Of a DNA stretch of 64,000 nucleotides, positions 25,001 through 32,459 are shown piece by piece (position 1 is the stretch's first letter; every line of letters starts with the position of its first letter). The translations under genes and the position numbers were made by a program. The stretch lies in contig CM056741.1 of assembly GCA_029851415.1 (NCBI GenBank), positions 70,174,282 through 70,238,281 on the forward strand. Reading direction: 5' to 3'. Source of the stretch: Eretmocerus hayati. Its lineage: Eukaryota > Arthropoda > Insecta > Hymenoptera > Aphelinidae. The notes under the pieces were generated by a model. That model searched no databases. It saw only the letters and a list, made by a program, of their open reading frames with translations, and was not told the DNA's origin.

Positions 25001-28000
25001 GGATTCCATTTAAAAACGACACATGAAAAATAATGATGTCTCGGATCGGTTTCTCGTAGTTTTGATTCGATTTTATAGTTCAAAATATGAAGTTTCCACC
25101 CACTGTGAGGTCCCAAAAAAATTTCGGAGTCGCCTGCGGAGTTATTTCTGTTTCGCTTCTCGATTCCACCAGAGCATCAAAATCTTGATCTTTTTGTACT
25201 AAGTTGAATATATCTCGAGTGTGGCTCAAGATAATGAAACGCGGTTTGCGCCATTCAAAAGAGCTTGAAAAAACCTATCAAAATTGATCTTGAAGATTTT
25301 CGTCCAGCTTTTTCAGGCCCTGATCAGGCAAAATCCGGAAAAATTAGGCTAACCTGATTATCTCAAAAAGCAATTTTTTTTAATTTTCCAAAAATATGAT
25401 TTCTCATACAAAATCCCACGATCTTTGCGATGAAACTAGTCCGAAGTTGTTTTTTTACTGTTTAGTGGGTTTTTTGGTCGAATTTCCGATTTTTCGTTCT
25501 CCGACCAATCAGAAAACAGAGATTTCTACGCATGCGCGTGGTTGACCGGATTTTAAAGTAGTTCTAATCGAAAGCTGACAAAATTTCCTTCAAAATGACC
25601 CCTTGCAGAACTCCATTTGATCGACTGGAACTGAAGATGCGCGATTCTTTAGACATCAAGATTATTAACACCACTGACAGCATGTTTAACCCTTAATTAC
25701 CACCGTGGGATTTTGTGACGTTCCCACCACTGTGGTAGTAAATTGGCACATGTTTACAACAAAAGCATTTGTTTCAATTCTGTATTATTTGGGGGTTAGC
25801 AAAAAATCATTTGACACGCCTGAATATGTTCTGAAGTAATCCGCACAATTTTTTATTCATTAACTCATAAAGAGAACTTGAAAAAAAAAAATTCTGTGGT
25901 CATAAAAAGTCAGGTTAGACGAAATAACAATTTCAGTTCGTTCACAAAAATAAAGTAAATTTTGATAAAACAATCCTAGGAACTAATCTCGTTTGTTGAT
26001 AAGGCTTCAAATTAACATTATCAATTTGTTCCAGAGATCTAGGTATTGGCATGAAAATTCCAGCAAGCATTTTCTAACAGTGAATTTTCATCGCAAAACA
26101 CACATATATAGGTATAGTGACTGGTATAGTGGTACAGCCTCAGTATCTGGTTAGCTGACCAGAGTTTTTAGATGATTGGTGCTTCACCTATCAAAACAAT
26201 TGCAATACTTATGCCCAAGGCATTCTTTACAACAAATTTCTGAACAAGATTTACAAATTGGTTTATGGCAATCGAAGCAAGTTTGCCTAGTGAATTTATT
26301 GTCTTTTCTCGGGCACATACTACTTCTTTGGCATATACACTCTAATTTTGCATCTACCTCTGAATGCTACCAGCATCTCATCAATACAAACACTTGTACC
26401 CAGGGTGTAAAGCTGCTGAGTATTTTGCATGAAACCGTTGAAGAAACTTGAGATCAAGTAGACTGGATCGTTGGCTTTTCTCTGTTCTCGTGTTGACCTG
26501 TCATCAAACCTTAGACAGTCTAACAGCAAAGTAAATCTATTTCTTGGCATTACACATCTGAATATGTCCCTTCCTGTTCCATCTGTTGCAAACAAAGATA
26601 GGACTGACTCATGATTACCCTTGAATATAGAGGAGTAAAAGAACAGGCCGAGCAAAGCTTTGATCTCCACTAGATCTGTATCTTTCAAGTATGTACTATT
26701 AGGATCATTGTAGGTAGCTCTCTGAGCTCTTATCTGCGAATTCGTATTTACAACAATTTCTTCCAGCATTGAATCTGTGATAAACAAACTCCAAATTGAA
26801 ATAGGAGATTTGTCTGTAAGGGTTTTAGCAGCTCCCTTGAGTCCAGCCTTTTCTCGCACAATATTGTTAGCCAGAGGCCTGCCAGTGCGGTCAGGGCCAG
26901 TTTTCGACCACTTGAATTTATTTTTGCCATAATAATAGTTTGAGGAAGGTGCATTATTCGTATCTTCCTCAGCACCATCGTCGGATGAATTATCGCTAAA
27001 GTCGGAGAGATCTGAACCATCACTGATCACGTCACTTAACCTATCTTCGTGTTCGAATCCCAAAAAATCACTCCCGTCACTCGAAATATTCAAATTTGAC
27101 ATTGCAGATATCTCTTTTACTCAATAAATAAGCTCATGCAAGTATCATGAAGCTTCTGGGACCACAAATTTTATCTAATACTGACTACAAAGTGCGACCT
27201 GCAAATCGGAGCCAAAAGTCTACCACGTGGGTTGGAGCGTGACGTAATATACGTCGAGAAAAATGCTCGCACTCCAACCCACCTGGTAGACTTTTGGCAC
27301 ACGATATTTCGATTCAATAAGAAATCAAATTGTAAAAAAATTTTGCATAACCACGTTTCAAAGAGAATGTCAAAATATGAGTTTACACTGGGGTCCGGGT
27401 TTTCGAATATGAATTCTAAGCTTTCTGGGTGCGAATTAAGTTGAGGTGGTGCCAAAATCCTACCACGGTGGTAATTAAGGGATATGCAAGAGAAGGTCTC
27501 GAGGCTCTGGTTCACGATAGACAGGCCATCTCGCTCTGGTCATCCTCCGTTTTCAATCAAGTTGCCGTAGTTACTGACTGGGAACACGAAATTGACTTCT
27601 GCAAGAGGTCATTTTGAAGGAAATTTTCTCAGCTTTCGATTGGTACTACTTAGAAATTCGGTAAACCACGCGCATGCGCAGAAATCTCTGTTTTCTGATT
27701 GGTCGGAGAATGAAACATCGGAAATTTGACCAAAAAACGCACAAACAGTAAAAAAATAACTTCGGACTAATTTTATCGCAAAGATCGTGGAATTTTGCAT
27801 AAGAAATCATATTTTTGAAAAATTAAAAAAATTGCTTTTTGAGATAATCAGGTTAGCCTGATTTTCCCGGATTTTGCCTGATCAAGGCCTGAAAAAGCTG
27901 GACGAAAAATTCCAAGGTCATTTTTCATAGATTTTTTCAAGTTCTTTTGAGTGGCGCAAACCGCGTTTCATTATTTTGAGCCACACTCGAGATATATTCA

Positions 28001-28719
28001 ATTTAGTACAAAAAGATCAGGATTTTGATGCTCTGGTGGAATCGAGAAGCGAAACAGAAATAGCTCCGCAGGCGACTCCGAAATTCTTTTGGGACCTCCC
28101 AGGGGGTGGAAACTTCATATTTTGAACTATAAAATCGAATCAAAACTACGAGAAACCGATCCGAGACATCACTATTTTTCATGTGTCGTTTTGAAATGGA
28201 ATCCATCCAAAACAAGATGAGTCCCAGAGTTCTATCAAGATCCGTCTTCCGCAAGGTTGGACCTCTCCTTGTTAGACTTCTTTCATAATTTTAGCACACT
28301 ACTCTGCCACCACTCAATCATTTAGTTGACTCGATAGAGAATGTTGTGATTGATGAAAATATTGTGTACTTCACCTTTTATTGAGACTGTGCAAAAAATT
28401 GTTTTCAACGTCAGGACACTTTCGGAAAGATTCCAAGACGAGCTTTCGGTAATCCCTAAATAATAGCCTAAGAAAGAAACGCCAAGCTGGGCGAATGTGA
28501 CAGAATTTGTCTTGCAATTTGCGCAGAATGGGAATGGGTGTGCACGCGACAGGAGCAGCCAGTGGCTGGGCTCAGGGTCTGCCTAGCGGGCCTCAGTTGC
28601 CACCTCACCACGCAACAGCCGTCACGGCGCCTCCCGGTGTTCAAGCCGCTCCTCCGCCACCCCCGCAAGCAGCTCAAATGATGGCTTATCCTATGCAGCA
28701 GTTCCAGGTGATGCATTGA
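983..28719 (+). CDS. Rox8: TIA-1/TIAR-family RNA-binding protein gene (3' part, five exons)
   Basis: Five exons at 983-1085, 22163-22343, 22778-22907, 24240-24478 and 28527-28719 join in frame across GT-AG introns to give 281 residues and a TGA stop. In order they encode the end of RRM2 with its Asn-Trp-Ala-Thr-Arg-Lys linker, a complete RRM3 (RNP2 VYCGGL, RNP1 KGYAFIRF spanning a splice junction), an 11-Ala run, and a Tyr/Gln/Pro/Gly-rich tail. TIA-1/TIAR/Rox8 proteins bind U-rich RNA, modulate splice-site choice and translation, and nucleate stress granules through a prion-like tail; that role is taken from the family. The N-terminal exons (RRM1 and most of RRM2) lie upstream of the window. 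Introns are 21,077, 434, 1,332 and 4,048 bp; three of the four hold transposon-derived repeats. Consistent phase at every junction makes a functional gene likely. Confidence 0.9.
1086..2069. other. Intron sequence, mostly featureless
   Basis: Start of the 21-kb intron. A stretch near 1905-1965 (CACGGAT-TGGCTGAAACTGTGAAAAT) reappears, diverged, near 46980-47045, so it is a dispersed repeat. Nothing else is recognised. Confidence 0.45.
2070..2825. repeat. Degenerate palindromic element with a third partial copy in the middle
   Basis: Left arm about 2070-2300 and right arm about 2571-2825 are inverted copies. They share CCCACAGTG, AGATTGGCCGATGGAGGTCCCC-like, AACTTGTTTTTCCATAAAC and CAACGTTTTCGCGA blocks. 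A third partial copy, in the right-arm orientation, occupies about 2355-2515. No target duplication was found. ORFs across the region are products of the repeat. Confidence 0.6.
2826..4101. repeat. Intron DNA with repeat fragments and a solo foldback arm
   Basis: About 2985-3125 and 3680-3730 contain repeated, partly inverted GTAAATGTC / GACATTTACTAGTAAAT motifs. About 3725-3940 is a solo copy of the foldback arm seen at 27995-28210: both carry GCTCCGCAGGCGACTCCG, AACCGATCCGAGACATCACT and TTTTTCATGTGTCGTTTT. The rest is not recognised. Confidence 0.6.
4106..4252. mobile_element. TTAA-flanked hairpin MITE (piggyBac-type target site)
   Basis: A 147-bp element has inverted ends CACGTTCACTGCGA / TCGCAGTGAAGGTG and is bounded by TTAA on both sides (4102-4105 and 4253-4256). 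The interior is GC-rich and near-palindromic (GGGCCCTACCAGTGAGGCCC; GGGCCCCACCGGTGGGGCCC). Duplicated TTAA is the signature of piggyBac-superfamily insertion. It has no coding capacity. A related right end lies at 43575-43605. Confidence 0.7.
4257..6774. other. AT-rich intron DNA, nothing recognised
   Basis: No convincing exon, TIR or tandem repeat was found. The 60- to 63-codon ORFs here (4407-4598, 6035-6217) have no recognisable domains or splice context. Confidence 0.45.
6783..7893. mobile_element. hAT-like foldback element, 1.1 kb, with perfect 8-bp TSD
   Basis: Both ends read TAGGGTGGGCCGAAAAA, inverted, and the element is bounded by identical 8-bp copies of GCGCGTAT (6775-6782 and 7894-7901). 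The arms are long inverted repeats (about 6783-7275 and 7405-7893) with a unique ~130-bp loop. An 8-bp duplication and a TAGGG terminus fit hAT-superfamily elements. There is no transposase ORF, so it is non-autonomous; small ORFs inside are arm translations. Confidence 0.85.
8502..8603. repeat. Nested hairpin, GTACC...GGTAC type
   Basis: Near-perfect inverted repeat: TATGTACCCGAGTGCCGCAA at the left and TTGCGGCACGAGGTACATA at the right, with loop centre CTGCAAACTTGTTTGCAG. It interrupts the left arm of the 8265-10411 element; the uninterrupted partner sequence is in the right arm near 9385-9400. Confidence 0.75.
8612..8713. repeat. Nested hairpin, GC-rich centre
   Basis: Inverted arms TATAGTCGTCCAGCTACAAT and ATTGTAGCTGGGCGACTATA enclose a CpG-rich core (CGGCCGTCAAGGCCGCGTAG). 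It directly follows the hairpin at 8502-8603, and together they form the 218-bp insertion. Confidence 0.75.
9466..10252. mobile_element. Nested mariner/Tc1-like foldback MITE with TA duplication
   Basis: The inverted termini CAGTACCGTTCATAAG and ATGAACGGTACTG are flanked by TA on both sides (9464-9465 and 10253-10254). The arms match over several hundred bases, for example CGATCCCTCGATTACCCTGA and TTGCAAC-GCGATA-GTCGAATTC. TA plus a CAGT terminus fits the Tc1/mariner superfamily. The ORFs at 9763-10243 are arm translations. Confidence 0.75.
10420..11149. other. Intron DNA, nothing recognised
   Basis: AT-rich. A short ATATATATAT run lies at about 10550. A 101-codon - strand ORF at 10719-11024 has no recognised domain or splice context. 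Confidence 0.4.
11150..12079. mobile_element. 0.93-kb TIR element, copy 1
   Basis: The ends are inverted (left TTGCGGAAACTTGCTCGCAA; right GAGCAAGTTTCCGCAGATTTA). The interior is collinear with copy 2 at 23254-24200: CTCAATCGATTGTG, AGCAAAAAGTCA-ATTAGACC, ATGAAGATATACG, CAAACAGCTGC. There is no coding capacity. Boundaries are good to about 5 bp. Confidence 0.7.
12080..14149. other. Intron DNA, nothing recognised
   Basis: AT-rich, with a poly(T) run at about 13663-13677. The ORFs at 12896-13078, 13235-13447 and 13403-13588 overlap on opposite strands and have no recognised domain. Confidence 0.4.
15480..16060. repeat. Degenerate hexamer minisatellite (CCCAGC/CTCAGC)n
   Basis: About 580 bp of imperfect hexamers (CCCCAG, CCTCAG, CCTTAG). 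It translates on the - strand as Leu-Gly/Leu-Arg repeats, which explains the 84-codon ORF at 15730-15984. It is strongly C-rich on the + strand, unlike its surroundings. Confidence 0.9.
16140..17300. repeat. ACCCACCG-type arrays flanking a palindromic CACTGAAATTTCAGTG array
   Basis: ACCCACCGA-like units at about 16150-16240 and 17205-17290 bracket many copies of CACTGAAATTTCAGTGAAA, itself a short palindrome. The block is partly duplicated: GGCAGTGGGAACTTGAGTG and CACTAAAGTTGAAGTACATC at about 16970-17210 repeat diverged versions at about 16495-16890. This forms the loop between the 14600-15240 and 17400-18030 arms. Confidence 0.8.
18180..20130. repeat. ~78-bp minisatellite in two opposing orientations
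   Basis: Units carry GGTTTTGGGAT, TCTCCCGACAGAGTTGCTGG, TTCGAGCGTCCG and TATTTGCGGGTT blocks, with recurrences at about 18760, 18836, 18911, 18988, 19067 and 19146. From about 18650 onward they run forward (roughly 19 units). From 18180 to 18640 the same units are reverse-complemented (about 6). Short ORFs here (18303-18758, 19655-20125) are repeat translations. Confidence 0.8.
20643..21014 (-). CDS. Possible short protein, 123 codons (doubtful)
   Basis: An ATG-to-stop frame reads [15 protein letters not shown], then a hydrophobic segment ([20 protein letters not shown], residues ~26-45) and a mixed C-terminal half ending [10 protein letters not shown]. Composition looks protein-like and the hydrophobic stretch could be a signal or membrane segment. 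However, its C-terminal ~45 codons lie inside the outer arm of the 14150-20790 foldback, whose inverted copy at 14150-14250 has a stop in the matching frame. No family is recognised. Confidence 0.15.
   Translation of the reverse strand: MQHVTVLSKSGTDPKLIDEFNFIFFIRFCLSLLIFLQLIAVIQPSGYQSGEDFTGPKRTNFYGQSIEKSILTYFEPLMTNPLSEMYDELVIFELGPKPWVIIDPGGPILWAHSRTEKSSGLTL
21015..22162. other. Intron DNA before the RRM3 exon
   Basis: AT-rich with nothing recognised beyond the splice acceptor of the next TIA-1 exon. Confidence 0.45.
22163..22343 (+). CDS. Rox8: TIA-1/Rox8 exon encoding the N-terminal part of RRM3
   Basis: Acceptor TTTCTTAATTTCAG and donor GTATAC bound 181 bp. The translation contains [14 protein letters not shown]2 (TVYCGGL), the first RRM helix ([13 protein letters not shown]) and the start of RNP1 (DKGYAFIR). 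The exon ends two bases into an Arg codon completed by the first base of the next exon. Confidence 0.93.
22778..22907 (+). CDS. Rox8: TIA-1/Rox8 exon completing RRM3
   Basis: Acceptor TTGTATCTCTAG and donor GTGAGA bound 130 bp. It encodes [35 protein letters not shown] and a short NNTQQTGQ linker. The VKCSWGKE strand is a hallmark of TIA-1-type RRM3. The exon ends in phase 0. Confidence 0.93.
23254..24200. mobile_element. 0.95-kb TIR element, copy 2, in TIA-1 intron
   Basis: Terminal inverted repeat TGAGCAGTTCTGCGTAAACTTG at the left and, inverted, GAGCAAGTTTACTGAGAACT then GCTCA at the right. Same orientation and collinear with copy 1 at 11150-12079. It fills most of the 1,332-bp intron and ends only about 40 bp before the next exon (24240), so it must lie close to the branch point. 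No coding capacity; the ORFs at 23588-23836 are non-coding translations. Confidence 0.75.
24240..24478 (+). CDS. Rox8: TIA-1/Rox8 exon encoding the low-complexity tail (poly-Ala and Tyr/Gln-rich)
   Basis: Acceptor TGTTTTCAG and donor GTAAGG bound 239 bp. It encodes a YPYY motif, 11 consecutive Ala, a Gly/Val-rich spacer and then a Tyr/Gln/Pro-rich stretch ([33 protein letters not shown]). This is the prion-like tail typical of the family. The Ala run uses mixed GCN codons, so it is not a simple triplet microsatellite. Confidence 0.9.
26184..26319 (-). pseudogene. PiggyBac transposase, C-terminal Cys-rich domain fragment
   Basis: Directly after the deletion junction, in another frame, the sequence reads [20 protein letters not shown] then [20 protein letters not shown] and ends FDR with TGA at 26184-26186. 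This C-x2-C / C-x2-C ring-like Cys-rich end is the DNA-binding C-terminal domain of piggyBac transposases. It shows that the middle of the gene, not its end, was deleted. Confidence 0.75.
26320..27102 (-). pseudogene. PiggyBac transposase, N-terminal fragment (260 codons)
   Basis: A Ser/Asp-rich acidic N terminus is followed by a conserved transposase region: [14 protein letters not shown], a leading helix block with [31 protein letters not shown], then [20 protein letters not shown]. The Asp at residue 241 corresponds to the first catalytic Asp of piggyBac (D-E-x-L-x-x-FRGR). The frame stops about 20 residues later at a deletion junction, so the other catalytic Asp residues are missing and the enzyme cannot be active. 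Full-length family members are about 560-600 residues. A protein-binding or regulatory role for the remnant is possible but unsupported. Confidence 0.85.
28527..28719 (+). CDS. Rox8: TIA-1/Rox8 terminal coding exon
   Basis: Acceptor TTGCAATTTGCGCAG is followed by A, which completes the GG left by the previous exon (Gly). The reading frame then runs [14 protein letters not shown], a Pro/Gln/Ala-rich segment with PPPPPQAAQ, and ends MQQFQVMH before TGA at 28717-28719. No confident poly(A) signal was identified in the next kilobase, so the 3' UTR end is unknown. Confidence 0.88.
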
Positions 28720-30029
28720 ACAAGTACTTTTTGTTTACTTTCAATGGGTCGAATAAGTTTTGCTACGCTATTTGTATTGTGTTTGATCCAAAGCCGTAAG
28801 TCGTATCGATCCGTTCACTAAAATTCCAAGGCAGATTCCATCGACATGAATCAAACATTACAACAGTTTTTTGTATATTCAACAGTCATGTGCTACAGCA
28901 GAATGCATTTTTCCGAATGTTAACTTTTTAACGCAAGGGAAATACTTTTATCTCACCAAATAGCCACACTGTGAATCTCAATGTTTTTACATCGAAAACT
29001 CAAATTTGTAAAAGCGAGAAAAGTCATTGCTACAGACGATACTGCGAATCTGCATTCTATTCAAACTTAAATCCGTTTGCGATGTAACGCCTGAATTCGT
29101 AATAAGAGATGTATAAATTCGAACATTATTAGAGTGCGCTTAAAATGAAACTCTAGGAACCAGGAAAATCTTTTTGTCTTATCCGAGCAAGCATTTCTTT
29201 TCGTAGTAAGTGATGTTTCGTATCAAGTGTATTCATCTTAATTAAGAGTACTTCACGAAATCAATTGATCCATTCTATTCTGAAATGTACGACTTGAATT
29301 CGTCGTAGGAATCAATTTCTAAGTCATTTCTTACAGATTGGAATTTACAGGGCACGTTCAAGAAAAAAGGCAAATGAAAAATGCTCAACTTCTATTCTTT
29401 CTATCTCATTAAAATTGATTTGACAAACAATTATCATGTTCCCCACAAGACATCATGATTACCGTCAATTTTCAACATAAAATCCACGCCACCGCAATGA
29501 ATTAACAGACAAATATATTCCAAGTTCTTATAGTGTAATTCCATTTTCAGCAGACTGAATGCTATCTTCGGTTTTTTCTCGAGCCCTGCCATTCACGTTT
29601 ACAACTGTGATAATTTTGGTTGGGTCAACCATGAAAAAATACTCAAATTGAGGTTTTGATATCGATCTTTTCTACTCGTGGTATATACGTGATAAAAACG
29701 ATTTTCACCTATCAGATCGCCCCTCACACTTATTTGATCATATCCAAGTTGATATTATACAGAAAAAGCATTATCAAACTGGAGATTTCCGTGATTCGCA
29801 TCAGTCAAACTGACAATATTGAGATTTGATACCTAGTACAGTGAATGTGAGAAATACGATGAAAGGGAAAATTGGTTTCAGAACCTGGATTGAATTTTGG
29901 ACCTTAGTGTGGTCTCACAGATCACCTTTTCATGGTTGTGTCAAACTGTTTCCAGTGTTCCTAAGCTCGCCCAGTTAACAGTACCTATTTTATTTCACTT
30001 TATCTTCCTGAATCTATATATATAACATT
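28720..30029. other. TIA-1 3' UTR and downstream DNA
   Basis: AT-rich and low in repeats, with no second gene recognised. An ATTAAA at about 29407 could serve as a poly(A) signal but nothing decides it. Much of the stretch may be 3' UTR. Confidence 0.4.
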
Positions 30030-31890
30030 AGTCAACGAAACTTTGGGCTCGGGATGGTACATCTACCAAAATGTGATCCCTTTGTGTATTTTTTGACGTA
30101 GGAACAGATCTCGTGGTCCGTATTCTCCTCAGACGTTGGAAATTTTTTTCAATCGCCAATAACCAATTTTTTCAAAACAGTGTTTTTCGCGTTCTTTTCG
30201 ATTATTTTAAATTGATTCACTTGTTGAAGCTCTCTCAAGATAGGACAAAAACTTTTCCAAGCCGAATTTCTCAGTACTCAGGCCAGTTGAACACGATGGC
30301 AGTGGTTTCAGAGGGCTAGGATGCGTTCCAAACGAGTGACAAGCTAATTTTAAGAACCGCCATCAGGAAAATGTGACCGAATTCGCAATAAATCTTGAAT
30401 TGCTCAACGAATTGACCACATCCATCTCTTTTAAACTCACGATATTTCCCTCGTTTTCATAAATATATAGATTGAGGAAAACCCATTTGTGATGGATCGA
30501 GAATAGACGCGTCAAATGTACACTTATCATTTCAGAAACGGCACTTTGAGCGCTTACCAAGGTAATATAATAGCTCAAGCCTTCTCGGATTAAGTCAAAT
30601 CTCGAGATTTGTACCCTCGGGCCTCTGAAACTACTGAAACAGTATCGTTTTTTGTTAGTACCATGATACGATATCTGGAGTACCGGAGAGACCTGTATTT
30701 ACATAGCGCCGAGTCACCTTCGATACATTATAGAAATGCGATCAATCATATTTACACAGAGGCATAAGATGGGGAACAGTTCCCTCATCTTATGCTTATG
30801 TAGGTACTCCAATGGTCCTATTCTAAGGGCAATCGATTGTTAACACCAGCGTTAGATATACCATCTTGTGGTGATTGCGGGGGCCCATTCGGATAGTTTT
30901 AGAAGTGCTTCAGACTAGAAAACTTGAAACGTGGCTCACTTCAAATAGGCTCGAGATTACCTCAGAAAATTCTCAAAATGCATTTGACGGAATAATAGCT
31001 GTACATATTTAACGCGTCCATTGTTGGGCTATTGCAAATAATTTCTCCTCAATGTATATATAAAAACGAAGGAAATGCACCATCTACAGCTTGAAATAAT
31101 ACATCTCGTTTCAAGAATGTTAAAATCTTTTTCTCGAGTTCGAGTGACGGGTTTCTGGCCCGAGCCGCAGGCGAGGGTCGAAATCTTCAGGAGGACGCGA
31201 AAAATAGATTCTACTCCCGTGTATCGAACTATGCTTGCGCGAAAGGAAGCATATATGTACCTTCTTTTTGGTCCTCTTGCATTTTGTAGCCATTGCAGTC
31301 GAGCGAATGAGAATCGATGGATAAGTGTGGAATTGAGCTTTGAAAGCGAAAGCTTCGAGAAAACTTCACCCCTGAGTATGGTAATACGTTTTCCGATCGA
31401 CTAGGCGTGGAGTATAGTAAACGAAAACTGCCGTGCGCAAAGCAGTGCTATACACGCACGGTCGCTAGAGGAGAATATTTCTTGTCATCTTTGTATGCAT
31501 CTTGAGATTCATTACAAAATTGGTCAAATTCTCCCAATAGCAAATAGAAAAATGAGCTTGTCTGTCACTTCGAACACATCCTAGCCCTGTGAAACCACTG
31601 CCATCGTCGTGTTTGACTGGTCAAAATACGTGAAAAACATGGTTTGGACAAGGTCTTGTCCTATCATGAGAGAGTTTCATCAAGTCGATCAATTTGAAAT
31701 AATCGAAAAAAACGCGAAAAACACTGTTTTGAAAGAATCGGTTATTGGTGATTGAAAAAGATGTCCGACGTCTGGGGTCAATACGGGCGACGAGATCGGT
31801 TTCCACGTGGAAAAAACCCACACGGGGATCATATTTTGGTGAATGTACCATGCCGACCGTGCCGATCCCAAAATTTTGTTGACCAGTGTA
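30030..31890. mobile_element. Foldback element with long loop
   Basis: Left arm about 30030-30345 and right arm about 31535-31890 are inverted copies. Shared blocks include GTCAACGAAACTTTGGG (inverted CCCAAAATTTTGTTGAC), AACAGTGTTTTTCGCGTT, ATAGGACAA and AACCACTGCCATCGT. The ~1.2-kb loop is not repeated elsewhere in the window. No target duplication was found. The - strand ORF at 31621-32166 partly translates the right arm. Confidence 0.7.
30762..30795. repeat. Short hairpin
   Basis: GCATAAGATGGGGAAC and GTTCCCTCATCTTATGC form a 16-bp stem with one bulged base and almost no loop. It lies in the loop of the 30030-31890 foldback. Confidence 0.6.
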
Positions 31891-31974
31891 ACTGAAGGGT
31901 GAGTCGATCGCACGTAGCCCAAAGGATCCATAAATTTGAACATCGGAGAACCCACTCGAGATCCACGATGGACT

Positions 31975-32429
31975 ACCAACAGTTGTTAGATATTTTAGGA
32001 GATTCCTCATGCCTTGTCGATCATTGAGATTATTGTCTCCCAATATTATACTTAACCAATGCGTTTCTGTGTGTTCGAAATCGTAAAGTGTGTTCTTGGT
32101 TGCGGTCCAGCTAGCGGATGAGGACTGGCTGACGCCTAGCCTACTCGTGTGATGGTAATCGAGCACTACCGGAGGACTTCATCGTTGAAAGCTTTCGTCG
32201 AAGCTGCTGCAAGCAATCGCAAAGTGGTCGCATCGAGGCAAAATTCAGCGGCTGTCGACAGCGCAGCGGTTACTTCAAAAGCGAGCGCTATCATCAAGGT
32301 GGCGATTTTACTGGCCCACGAGCAGCCCTGCATACTCACGCTCATCGTCAACTCGGCCGAGTTCTCACTGCGCCGATTGCAGACGATGCGACGCGATGCA
32401 ACCGAAGCATTATGCTCGAAATCACCCAA
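31975..32429 (-). pseudogene. Coding-like fragments in two frames, possible broken or spliced secreted-protein gene
   Basis: On the - strand, 32429-32166 encodes a frame with a signal-peptide-like stretch (MSVSMQGCSWASKIATLMIA, LAFEVTAALSTAAEFC) that ends at a TAG. The next frame begins at the same spot with LDYHHTSRLGVSQSSSASW, TATKNTLYDFEHTETHWLSI and DRQGMRNLLKYLTTV, then runs into the foldback arm. The two pieces could be one protein broken by a small insertion, or exons read through an unrecognised junction. No family is recognised. A chance origin remains quite possible. Confidence 0.22.
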
Positions 32430-32459
32430 TTATAGTGCCACAACTAAGTTATCCATTAT

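Larger units (their letters stand above)
25690..27479 (-). mobile_element. Internally deleted piggyBac-superfamily transposon
   Basis: The inverted termini CCCTTAATTACCACCGTGG (25690-25708) and CCACGGTGGTAATTAAGGG bound a ~1.8-kb element coding on the - strand. TTAA precedes the left terminus (25686-25689), but the right terminus is followed by ATAT, so the right target duplication is lost or altered. A subterminal hairpin (27215-27300; ACCACGTGGGTTGGAG / CTCCAACCCACCTGGTAG) lies upstream of the ORF. Confidence 0.8.
24745..28275. mobile_element. Long foldback element interrupted by a piggyBac copy
   Basis: Left arm about 24745-25610 and right arm about 27570-28275 are inverted copies: GAGGTCCAACCTTGCGGAA at the left end and TTGGACCTCTCCTTGTTAGA at the right end. 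Shared blocks include GCAGGCGACTCCG, CGAGATATATTCAA and GGTTAGCCTGATT. The left arm has an extra ~185-bp insert (24812-24995), itself palindromic. Near each arm's inner end sits a GCATGC core (25528-25538; 27669-27680). The piggyBac element occupies the loop. Confidence 0.8.
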
